From positions 215,077,722-215,141,721 of the forward strand of contig BTPG01000004.1 in NCBI GenBank assembly GCA_036245525.1: DNA of 64,000 nt. Reading direction: 5' to 3'. The DNA is from Semisulcospira habei. Taxonomy: Eukaryota; Mollusca; Gastropoda; Semisulcospiridae. The notes under the pieces are model-generated. The model did not search any database. It saw nothing but the letters and a program-made list of their open reading frames with translations, and had not been told where the DNA came from. Position numbers and translations under genes: made by a program. Positions 47,801 through 59,800 of this stretch are shown piece by piece (within the stretch, counting starts at the first letter, position 1; each line of letters opens with the position of its first letter).

Positions 47801-50800
47801 CAGCCGCCGGGTTTCCGGGAGTTACGTGATGCGTTTTCTGCTCATCTTGCGCAAGGGGCATGCGGTACAGGATTCTTCTCAGACTCCAAGTGGCCGACAG
47901 GTATAGACATCGCCTTCCGGCAGTCATGGTATGCGGGCCATACACAACACTTTTCCTGCCCTCTACCGACAGCGGACCCCGCGGCAGTGGCGTTCTCTGG
48001 GACTTCCTTACGTCAGTCTCTCCTCCCCGGGGTAGAACAGACCGCGACACTCATTAGGAACACCCTGGCAGCAGCGGGATTTCTAGATTTGGTCACGCAA
48101 GCCATCGTCCGACGTGTAGAGGACTCCTGGCATCCGTCAATTTCGCCTCTGCTGGGAGACCTGCTCGCCCTAGCAGTTTCGGGGAACCGCGCTGTATATC
48201 ATGTCGCTGTCAACTCCATGGCAGCCGCCTCTAACTGCGACTTACTGCGTCGAGATGCGATTCTCCGTTCCTGTCCCATTCCGCTGGATGTGAAGACTCA
48301 GCTTCGGCAGGCGCCCCTCGGCGGTGACTTACTGTTCGGCCCCACCTGGCTCGCTGTAAAGGAAGCTAACAAGGACGCCTGGCCCAACCGCCCAGCTCCA
48401 ACTTCCTTTCGACCAACCCGCAAGGCTCCGGGTCGCCCCCTGCGGACTGCTAGACCCACCGCCCGCCCGTTCACCAGAGGTGGTCGCCTACCCCCCAGAG
48501 CTCCAGCCTTTCCTCGCACCCGCCCTTTCCCCAGTACCGAGCCTCCCCCATCCCTCCCTGCCCGCACCTGGCCCAGACCTGCCCGGCGCCCCGGGCGGGG
48601 CCGGGCGCGCTGACTTTCTCCCCCTCCGGCCCCCGCCGACCTCGTCCGGAGTTCCGGTCGGCGGGAGGCTGGCGCTTCACAGCGAAGCCTGGCGCTCGCT
48701 GTTTCCGGACGACCCGTGGATTCTCTCTACCATTACTCAGGGACTACTGATCTCCTTCCGGTCCCCACCTCCCGTGCGCCGGAGCCCGGTGTGGACTACA
48801 GTTCCTTCAGACCAGCTCAGAGCCGAAGCTCTCCGCGGCGAAGTTTCCTCCCTGCTTCAGAAGTCCGCCACGGAGGTGGTGGTCCGGCACGACTCCCCAG
48901 CCTTTACAGTCGGCTCTTTGTGGTGCCCAAGCCGGGCGGAAAGTGGCGCCCCGTCATAGACCTCTCGGCGCTGAACAAGTTCATCGTCGCTCCGGCCTTC
49001 CGCATGGAGACTGCGCGGGCCCTTCGCTCAGCAGTACAGCCGATGGACTTTGCGGTCAGCCTGGACCTCTCAGATGCTTACCTGCACGTACCCATGCATC
49101 CTGCTTCCAGACGTTACCTACGCTTTGCCTTCGAGGAGGTCGTCTATCAGTTCCGCGCGCTCCCCTTCGGCCTCAACCTCAGCCCCTGGGTCTTCACTCG
49201 CCTCATGGACGCAGTGGTAGCCAGAGCCCGTCGAAGTTCCACGAGCCCTACGTCGAACTACTTGGACGACCTACTTTTGAGGAACCAGGACGAGCGCTCC
49301 CTGAGGGAAGACCGAGATGCTCTGCTTCAACTTCTCGAGAACCTGGGCTTCCTGGTCAACCTTGGCAAGTCCGACCTCATTCCCGCACGCCATTTTATTC
49401 ACCTCGGTATGGAGTTCCTCACCGACCACAATACCGTCAGACTGCCGGAGAAGCGCCTCCAGAAGTTGGCGACTCTAGCTCGGCAGGTGTCCCAGTTGAC
49501 GACGCTTCCAGCCAGGCAGTGGCTTCAGCTGTTAGGTCTGATCAGCGCTGCTGCGGACCTGCTACCGCTAGGACGTCTCTACTCCCGCCCTCTGCAACTG
49601 CATCTCCTCCTTCACTGGCGACCGTCGTCGTCCGACCTCGAGGCCCCGATTCCAGTACCTGCCATGCTCCGTCCCCACCTGCTGCGCTGGGCGGATCCTT
49701 CCTGGCTCGCGACGGGAGTGCCGCTGTCCTCACCGCCGCCCACTCTCTCGCTCTGCGTCGACGCAAGCCTCGCAGGTTGGGGAGCTCACCTCCTTCCGTC
49801 GTTCGAGACTGCCTCCGGCCTGTGGCCTCTGGAATCGCTGTCCAAACACATCAACTGGTTAGAACTGAAGGCAGTATGGCAAGCTCTCCTGGCCTGGGAG
49901 CACCGCATCCGACATCAGGAACTGTTGGTTCTTTCGGACAACTTCACGGTCGTCTCGTACATCCAGAAGCAAGGCGGGACCCGCTCTCCATCCCTTTGCA
50001 TACTACTCTACCAGGTGCTCCGCTGGTGCGAGGATCGGGACATCTCTCTTCGCGCACGTCACATTCCGGGTCATCTGAATGTGCTGGCCGACTCCCTCTC
50101 CCGACGCGGTCAACTGCTCCATACAGAGTGGGCGCTGCGACCCGACATCTTTCGACTGATCGCCGTCACCTGGGAGGCTCCCATGATCGACCTCTTCGCC
50201 ACGAGGTGGAATCGACAGCTTCCCCTCTTCGTTTCACCCATTCCAGACCCTTTGGCCTGGGCAGTCGACGCTCTATCCATCTCTTGGGACGGCCTGGTCG
50301 CCTACGCCTACCCGCCCACCGTACTAGTCCCCAAGGTCCTACTCAAGCTCAGAGGGTGCAACACGATCCTGTTCCTGGTGGCGCCATTTTGCTGGACCAA
50401 GTCATGGACAACCGACCTCCTGAACCTTGCCACGGCTCCCCCGCTACCGCTCCCCACACCGCGGACGATGCTCAAGCAACCACGGCAGCAGCTGTTCCAC
50501 CCGTGCCCCGAGCGTCTCCTCCTCCACGCCTGGAGGTTGTCCGGCAAGCCCTCGCAGCTAGAGGCTTCTCAGGTGCGGCAGTGGACGCGATCGCTACAGC
50601 TCGTCGAGCCTCGACCAGACGAGTCTACGAAGGCAAGTGGAGAGTCCTCTGCGCCTGGTGTGACGACAGACACCTTCACCCCATCGGCTTGACAACTCCC
50701 CAGTTGGCGGATTTCTTCATCTGGCTTTTCAGCGACCAGCAGTTAGCACCGATCACCATCCGGGGCTACATGGCCATGATTGCCGACACGTACAGACACT

Positions 50801-53800
50801 TGGGACTGCCCGACCCGGGTTCCTGCAAAGACCTAGCCGACCTGATGGCCCACTTCGGTCTACAACGCCCTGCCCGCCGATCCCTGGTGCCACGATGGGA
50901 CCTGTCCTGGGTACTCACTTGGCTCAACTCGCCCCGTTTCGAACCGATCCAGTTGGCGCGGTTGCCGGACGTGACTCGGAAGACCTGCTTCCTTTTGGCC
51001 CTCGCGTCAGCCTCCAGAGTCAGCGAACTGCACGCACTTTCAGCACGCCCCGCCTGCTTACAGTTTCGGGCTGATGGCTCGGTTCAGCTGCTTCCTGACC
51101 CGGCCTTCCTAGCCAAGACCAGATCGCCTTTGACGGCCCCTCAACTGGTCACCATTCAACCATTACGAGACCCAAGCTCCACCCGGGAGTCCAGACAACA
51201 GGACCCGGTGCGAGCCTTACGTGTGTACCTGCGCCGGACCAAGCCGATACGCAGGGAACGCACCCGCCTTTTCCTTCCTCTGTCCCCAGGTAGAAACGAC
51301 ATCTCAGCCCAAACGATATCCTCTTGGCTCCGGTGGGTGATACGATCAGCCTACCAGGAGCTTGCCCCGGATACAGCCAAACGCATGAGCATCAGGGCAC
51401 ACGAGATCAGAGCCATGGCCACCAGCCTAGCATTCGACCGGAACTGTGCGGTCAAAGACATTGTGGCGGCCGTGGGCTGGCGAGCGGAGACCACCTTCGC
51501 ACGCTTCTACCTGAGGGACCTCTCCAGCCAGCGCCAGAACCTATCGCTGGTGGGGGACATCGTGGCGGCGCAACACTCCCTCCCGGCGCCCTAGGCGCCG
51601 TAAGTATCTTTGCTAAAATTAGAGGGAGGTTGCGGGAGGGTGGCCGACTCGAGCGGCCAGGATGGCAGGGGATGGGGTCGCTATAGCGGCACCCGCCTCC
51701 TCCTCGGGATTCTTCCTTTAAGTAATACCATCGGTAATGTGTTTTGAGAAAACAAATGTATTTTTCATTAAAATGTATTTTTTTGAAAAATACTTACTGA
51801 TGGTATTACTCGAAGGTCCCTCCCACCTGCCCCGCTTGCCGCTGATTCGCTAAGAAAACTGACTGGCGTATGAGTGGTGTGGCGCATGCGTGGTTGAACC
51901 GGAAGGGAGGCTACCCGGGTTTCCGTCTAGGCTATGGCGCCCCTCACCTGCCATCATGACCATACTCGTACGCAACAATTTTGGGCTAAAATTAGACTAG
52001 CTAAGAAACCATTTCCTTTAAGTAATACCATCGGTAAGTATTTTTCAAAAAAATACATTTTAATGAAAAATACATTTTTTGTCGTGATGATTCCTGTAGA
52101 AATCATGGTGAAGACCCTTTTTCAAAATAGACATACGAGTGAGTACAGAATTTGTCACTTAATCTGTGATGGGAAGATGCAACTCTAGTTGAGTTGCTAA
52201 GTGATCTAAATTACCAGCGCTCTACAGCACAACATTTTGACAGAGTGGACCATGTTACCGCTAACTTTAATCTACAGGCATCAGAACTGTCCGATTTTCG
52301 GCGATTTTCCGATTTTCCTGGCCCCTGTTTAATAACACTTTTGACTTGGAAATGGCTTTAAATAACTCTACAATTCTTCAAAATCGCCGTTTTCCGATTT
52401 TTTTGGGGGTGAACAGTTCTGATGCCTGAATCTATCTATTCATCAGGTTTTTACCCGAGTTGACATTGAGGATGACACTGAGGATGGGGGTGAGGGAGCA
52501 TCTACGCAAACAATGATCAAAGTCACCAACACGCATCACCGCATCTACACTCACTGGACCGTGGCCAAGTTGGAAGAAAAGGTCGTTCACATGAGAGACT
52601 TGTACCAGGTATGTAAATCTATTTGTTTCTTCAAAAACATTACCGATGACATGACTGAATGGAAGTGTCTACTACTTACTCATTCTAGCCTAAGAGCCAG
52701 TTGTGTAAAAACACAACCCGGGAGGCACTCGGGGAACCCCGAGGGGACCAAGAGTTGTCTCCCTATACCCACCACCCGGAAGCCGGGTACCCATAATCCC
52801 TCAGTCTAGTCTACTTAGGCGCACGATTCGGTCGTCTTGCGCTCTGCTCTAGCCTACGGACTTTGGTTTTTCGACCGGTTCTCGGTTTCGGACTTGCTGT
52901 TGGAATGAAGAGCGGGAGATAGGATCGTTTCGTCGGCCCTGCCTGTGCTGCTGCGTGGCTTTCTCGTCCCCACTGCGTAGCGTCTACGCTTCAACCGCTG
53001 GTGAGCTGTCCGGTGAGCTTCGCCGGTCGTGCCAGGCGGGTTTTTGGACGTCTCCCCCCGTTCCCCTTCGGCAGAGAGGTAAGGTAGCGGGGTTGACCCT
53101 CGGCCGGTTCCCGGGCTGGGCACTGGTTTGTGCAGGTACGAACTTTTTTGTCTTCTTCTCACTGTAATCGTGCTCCCACTCACCTTCGGTGAATCGTAGC
53201 TAAGTTCCTACGCATTTGTACCTTGGGTGTGGAGAATTCTTTTACTCCATGGCCTGATTAGCTGAGTGGCAGTTTGGGGCACGCCTTGTCATCGCGTAGT
53301 TGTTCGGCACCAGCGCCTATTCTGGCCCTTTCTGTTTTCCCTTGCGGGATTTTGGTATAGGTACGGGTGATGAATTTAAGCGCACGCGCATATGCAGGCA
53401 TACGCTGTGGACAAGTGCTCACGTACCTTAGAGAGTGGATATACGTTCCGGCGGGCAGCTTGGGGGTTTACGCTCCTTGGCTGGGCGGGCCCCTCGTGAC
53501 ATGTCCACATAAAGTGGTGATTTACTGCCCCGGATGTTTTTCTTGTCTTGGTTGTCATTGCGTATTGGTTTGTGCAGCAGGCGGCCGGTGTTGTTTTCCA
53601 CACACGGTCACCCTTAGCAATGTTGTTGGGGCCTGACTCCTTTTATGACAGGGGTTGGTACATATGTTGTTGCTCACCTTAGCACTTGACGGCGGTGAAG
53701 CTACCTCGTTACTGCACTGCTAGATTGCAGACGTGCAGTTTGGTACCTCGCTTCCATCATGACGTATTCGTCTTTTGTGTACATATGTTGTCCCCTCGCC

Positions 53801-56800
53801 TTAGCGCTTGGCGGCAGTGGGCCTACTTGCTTACTGCACGGCTAGTTGTAGGCGTGCAGTTTGGTACCTCGCTTCTGTCATGACATGTTTGACTTTTGCT
53901 ACATATGTTGGTTGCTCACCTTAGTGCTTGATGGCAGTGAGTCGACCTTCTTACTACACTGCTGGCGGGCAGGCTTGACAGTCTGTTACCCCGCTTTGGT
54001 GCTTGTGTGTTTTGTTGTTACGAAGGCTACCTTCGTGGCTTAGTCCCACAGGACTCGCCCGCAGGCCTTCGGGTGTGTTGTTTGTTGCAGGGACAACGGA
54101 CTGACATGGAGAAGCCACACCGAATGTCACGACTAGTGCGCGAGCGTGGATCGTGGAGGCCGCTGCCAGGGGGAGCGCACATGAACAGCCTCTGGCAAGG
54201 CCCGCTCGGTATGGCAATTACGCACACGTCCGACTTCTTAGGACGTTGCAGTACACTACCACCTGGAGAGGACAAGCAGCGTCTCGGCTGTAAGCACCAG
54301 CCCGGCTGCTCCTGGTAGGTGTGTTCTTCATGTCCAGGCAGCGCCCATTTGGGACTAGGCCTGTCTTCCGACACTGGAGGTGCCTCCTACCACATTGGAA
54401 TGATTGTGTCACCTGGCCTCAGCAGCGCAGATGGCAGCATTGAAGCGTCTGCAGGCGGGAGCGACCTATGCTGTTGGTGCTTGAAGGATCCCGTTCCGCC
54501 CCGATGAGGGGCATGCTGACGTCCTTCACGCAAGGCAGATGTGCCGGTGGCCGTCGGACAACCACTAGGTCGGGTCTCCTAGGCGCAGGATGTGGATACG
54601 CCATCCAACGTCTCCTTGGCACCGGTCGCTTGAGACCAGGACGTCCCTGTGGGGGAAGCTACACACCGGATTCAGTGGACTAGTGCACGTAGTGGGCCTG
54701 GATTGATGAGGCCGCTTCCAGGAGGGAGCACGCCCGGACGAAGCCTTCTATGAAGCCATGTCCACTATCGGTCCCACTTGTCTCCAAGAATGTCCATGGG
54801 ATCCCGCTGGGGGTCCCCCTTACCGGCAAGAAAGCCCGCCTCCCTCGGAGTCCGGCTCAGAGACATTCACGTGCACGTCCAGGGACTCTAGTAAGGATGC
54901 TCGCCTCCAAGGAAGGGGAGACTACTATCGACACAGTTCCAGGCCACCTCAGGTTTGGTGTGTGGCATGGGCCTACTGGTGACCTGCATACGATGCGGAG
55001 GCTTCCAGTGGCCATCGGATATCCAGACAGTCTGTCTCCTGTGCGCTGGGGGTGCTTCCGACCACACTTGTGATGTCTGTGCTACCTGACCGGAGCTGCG
55101 ATGGTCTAATCTCTGGAACTTATAGGAGGGAGCCTCCTCCCCTCGCGGGTACTTGAAGTTTGCCGAGGCGCCTTCCGCTGTGCCCCTGACACCGGACGTG
55201 CGAGACCAACTGGATCCGACACAGAAAACGCCACTGAGTAATCGAGGGATTAGTGCACAAAGTGGGAGTTCGACCGTCAAGACCGCCTCCGTTAGAGAGC
55301 GCGCCCGGACACAGCTGGTGGAAATAACCCGCCTCTCCCAAGAGCCTGGTTTGGTGGGACGCTCGTGGCGTCCCTCCTCCACCGTCGTTCCCCACTCGTC
55401 TCAGGAAGCCGCCGGGATTCCGCTGGGGGTCCCCTGGCCGGCAAGAAACCCGCCTCTCCCAAGAGCCTGGTTCACAGAGACATACACGCACTCGTCCGGA
55501 GCCTCCTGGTTGTGAAGAGCGTAGACACAGGGATTCTACGTGACGTTATCGCTCTCCCTCGCAAGATCATAGGAGGACCTTCCCGCTCGGGGGCTGGGAG
55601 ATTGTTGGCATCCTGTCTCGGAAGACCATGGGTATGCGCTTGCTGGGTCAGTCACTGGAGTGACCTCTCCAGGGCGCAAGCCTGGGCGAAGGGTATGGAG
55701 ATCCTGGGGTGCCCAGTCGTCAAGGTTCCCCTCTCGGCCTCGCTGATGTAGCCAAAGGAATGCAAAGCAGTACGTTTGGCACCAGTTGGCTGCAGGTGCT
55801 GCCGGAACAGTGCGTGAATACAGGCAGCTGCCTGCCTTCGGGGCTCCACTCCTGATTGGAAAGGTTTACTCCCCCACATTTGGCCGTTGGATCCAACCAG
55901 ATCTCCTCCGTTTCTCTAGCCGTTGGCTGTCAGAAACAGCTCATCCGCCTAGTGGTGCAATGTGAACACCACCCCCTCACGTGGTTTAGCCCACCAGCAG
56001 AGGTGGTTAGCCAGGGTGTGGCGCTTGGAGCCAGCACGTGAGAGATTAAGGAGATGGATGAGGACCAGTGATGCCCGTCCGTCCTATGTAGGACGCAGCT
56101 GCCGAACAGCAAAGGTGCTACCTCTATCCAGAGCCCCCTACACCCCTGGGAGATTACCGAGACGCCTTTCGCTGTGCCCCCAGCACGGTATGTGCGAGGC
56201 CAACATGATCCGACACGGTAGGCGCACTGAGTTTAAACGGTTAGTGCCCAGAAATCCGCCTCTTCCAAGACCCTGGTTCAGTCCCCACTCGTCTCTGGCC
56301 GCAGGGGTCCCCTTGCCGGCAAGCAACCCGCCTCTCCCAAGAGCCTGGTTCGCAGAGACTGACACGCACTCCTACGGAGCCTCCTGTTGGCGAAGATCGT
56401 AGGCGCCGGGATTCTACTCACCGTTACCGCTCTGCTTCGCAAGAGCGAAGGAGGACCTTCTCCTCTCAGCGTTTGACAGATCAGTTCTCCCTCGACTCAG
56501 ACGGGTTTCGCCTTCTTCGCGTTCCCCATCTCGTTCGGACTCCCTTTCGTCCCGTTCCTCTTCCCATCGACCGGCCACTCCCCCTTCCCTCGTCCTCGCC
56601 GTTCCGTTCCTCCTCGTCGCAGCCGTTCTCCTCGTCGGGACCCGCCTTCGGCTCTCAGGAGACCCTCGCCGCGTCGCTCCGTCTTCGCTCTCCCCTTCGG
56701 AGGGAGTCTTCGACCTCTGTGGTTCGCCGTCAGTGGGATTCCTTCCCTCGGAGCCCTCCTCGGTCGCCGGTTCCAGTCAGCGGGACTTCGACACCCTGAG

Positions 56801-59800
56801 GGTGACGGCTGGCGACCCCTCGGACTGGTTGCTCGGACGTTCTCAGCCGTTCTCCTCTCCCTCTTCTTCGGCTTCCTGTGCTGCGGTTCCGGCAGTCCTG
56901 TGCTGCGCGGATGGACACTCGGCCGGCGCTGGACGGGACTTCCAAGCTCATTGACGCCGCCCTTCTGCGGAAGTTTGCCCGGCATCGCCAGCTGACTCAC
57001 TGGGGGTTCTCATCCATCGTGGACACCGGGGAACCAAGGCGCAGCCCCTGCTCCCTGCCGTCTAGCCGTCTCGACAAGTTTCTTTGGGCACCCGGGGGGT
57101 GCCAGACTTCGGACAGGTGGTACCGCTTGGCTGTGCTCGTGGCGGAGGACCTAGCCACTACACGGAGTCGGATCTACGCACCTTGGTCGTCTCTAAGCCC
57201 GGCGGCTCAAGCTACGCTTCCTACTTCCGTGATTCTTCTCGAGGTCCAACCCTCCGACCTTCGGGCTTCGCGGACAAGAGCGTGCTTCGCTTGGATCCGA
57301 CGCGGACTACTAGGCCTTCTTCTTCTGCTCGTGGGAGAAAGGATAGGTCACAGGAGCTTCTCCTCTCCGGCAACGCGACAGCGGAGGTGTACTTCCAGGA
57401 TCAGGGCAGCTGGCGATCCTCTGACCAGTGCGTAACCCCTACCCTGGTGCTTGGGGAAAGAACTTCAACTCCCTCCGTGCGTGTCGCTACCTGGACCGAC
57501 GGTAGATCTGGGCCAGTCTTCCCCGGTGGGAACAGTGGCTACACACGGAATGCACCAGGACACCTTCGGAGGATCGGCGCATGAGACTAGGATGATCCTG
57601 TGGAGAGTCTCCACAACGATTTCAGTGGACTAGGGCACAGGGTGGGGTTTGACCGAGGCCGCTACCCGGACGGAGCGAGCCCGGACACAGCTTGAGAAGC
57701 AGAGAACTCGCCTCACAGAGCCCAGTTCAGAGAGTCGCGCTGGGCGACGTCCCACGTCCAATCTCGGTACCCACTCGTCTCCAAGTAAGCCGCCGGGATC
57801 CTGCTGGGGGCACTTCCCGGCAGATAACCCGCCTCTCCTCGGAGCCCGGTTCGGCGAGACTTACACACGCTCGTCCGGAGCCTCCTGTCGACTCCCCGGG
57901 TGAGGAGTCATCGCATGCTACGTCTTGCCCTTGCCGCCATACGGCGCCTGAGGGATGTGGCCATGGTGGATTGGTTAACGAGCTTCAGGAGCTACGACTC
58001 GCCCAGTCTGCCTACAGTTCGAGGGAACACTTACGTACAGCTCCTCTCGGACCATACCTTACCTGGACCGGCGCGCATTTGGTCCACGGGTTCACCTTGC
58101 GCCCGCTTACGGGGTGCTATGCCACCAGGAGACCACGTAGCAATACCTGTACAAGCCTCACGTGTGCCTACGACATAGCCGTTCGCTACGGACGTGCTCG
58201 CCTCTTGCCGGTTCTGGCACCACTGACGCTACATGCCGGACGTTCTTCCTGGCTCAGCTCAGTCATACGTTCGGAATTACAGGACCCCTCCCTCAGGGAG
58301 GTTAGAGGCTACAGTTCCGTTATCAAGGCACTTGCATGGCCTCGAACGTCACATTCGTCAGGGACTGTTCGGTCTTACACTTCGTGGCTACTGGAGGCTG
58401 GCGGGCGGGATGACTTCGCCCGCCGCAATCGCAGAGTTCTGCCAGGCCAGCGAGACTCCTCGCTCTGCTGGGGGCGTTTTGCGGGGGGCACAACTCCCTC
58501 CGGGCGCCTCAGCGCCGTAGGTATTCACCTACCTAGGGTCGTCGGGAGTTTGCGTTAGGGAGGACGGCCATTGGGCCCTAAGGTGTGCTGGAGCGCGGCA
58601 CCCACCTCCTCTTCGCAATTCTTCCATTCAGTCATGTCATCGGTAATGTTTTTGAAGAAACAAATTCATTTTTCTTTAAAAGGTATTTTTTCGAAAAATA
58701 CTTACCGATGACATGACTCAAACGACCCTCCCACCTGCCCCGCTTGCCGCTGGTGCGCTAAGTATCCTGACTGAGGGATTATGGGTACCCGGCTTCCGGG
58801 TGGTGGGTATAGGGAGACAACTCTTGGTCCCCTCGGGGTTCCCCGAGTGCCTCCCGGGTTGTGTTTTTACACAACTGGCTCTTAGGCTAGAATGAGTAAG
58901 TAGTAGACACTTCCATTCAGTCATGTCATCGGTAAGTATTTTTCGAAAAAATACCTTTTAAAGAAAAATGAATTTTTGTGAAAAGCAGGATTTTCATTGT
59001 ATTACAGTGAAAATCTTGCTTATCGCAAAAGTGGACGTGCTGCGGTTTGCCGTCGCAGAGCAAAGAGGACAACTCCTAGGGCTGAATGTGTTGACCCCTT
59101 CACTGCTGGGAAAAAGTATTGTCATCTGAGTGCAAGAGTATCAGGGATGCACCTAGACATTTCCGCGGATGGGTCAAATGTCCTGGGTTTGCCAACATGA
59201 ATAGGATATAATGTCCGCCATGTAGAAATTTAATACTGACGAGAAAAAGAAATGCAACATCATTCGAGTCATCGAAAACACTTCAGTTACATTTGATTAT
59301 GCATTTCAGTTTTGTCCAATCACATTTTTGGGGCAAGACAGAAGTTGGGCTTAAAAGACAGGTGCTGTCTCAAGAGAAGTTGTTAACCCCTTCCCTGCCT
59401 CTGTTCATTCATTTTTTGTTTCTGAAATCTTGGTTCACAGACCGACCAAAAGCCAACACCATCAAACACAGATACAAACTGGTCTCAGCAAGAGTCATAG
59501 ATCCTCATGAGCCCCTGCAGTCGTGGGGGGCTCATGAGGATCTATGTCTTGCAGTTGAATCATGTTCACTTTTTTCCTGGCAATGAAGGGGTTCAGGGCA
59601 AAATGTGTCGCCTGCCATTAAAGACCATCATTTAGGCGGCTACAGTCACAGCTACAGTCACAGCTACAGCCACAGTCACAGCTACAGCCACCTAAGTGAT
59701 GGTCTTTAATGACAGGTGACCTCTTGTAAGTGTGGTCACTCAAAACAGGTTCTGCTGTGTACCTTGTAATTCATTCAGGGATGTAACACGCTCTGTCCAG

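Larger units (their letters stand above)
45559..52080 (+). mobile_element. DIRS-type retrotransposon, copy 2 (structurally complete)
   Basis: 6.5-kb GC-rich element with nearly identical inverted terminal repeats, a three-gene layout (Gag, RT-RNase H-methyltransferase, tyrosine recombinase) and an internal complementary region copying both outer ends. No target duplication, as known for DIRS. The host site is a small hairpin MITE: GTGTGGGTAGCGTTT before it and TTTTGTCGTGATGATTCC after it reconstitute an unoccupied site with a T run. Confidence 0.93.
52622..58974 (+). mobile_element. DIRS-type element, copy 3, non-autonomous, young ends
   Basis: Inverted terminal repeats identical over about 172 bp, plus an internal complementary region, but no RT, RNase H or intact recombinase can be read. 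The interior has Gag-like fragments, a short Arg/Ser segment and internal duplications. It starts about 13 nt after the KIF14 donor at 52609. Confidence 0.88.

Noticed and set aside
49542..50547. Minus-strand ORFs within the DIRS RT region
   Set aside because: Shadows of GC-rich coding sequence.
48614..51594. Classification of the DIRS elements as LTR retrotransposons or endogenous pararetroviruses
   Set aside because: No direct LTRs, no protease and no DDE integrase. Inverted ends, an internal complementary region and a tyrosine recombinase define DIRS.
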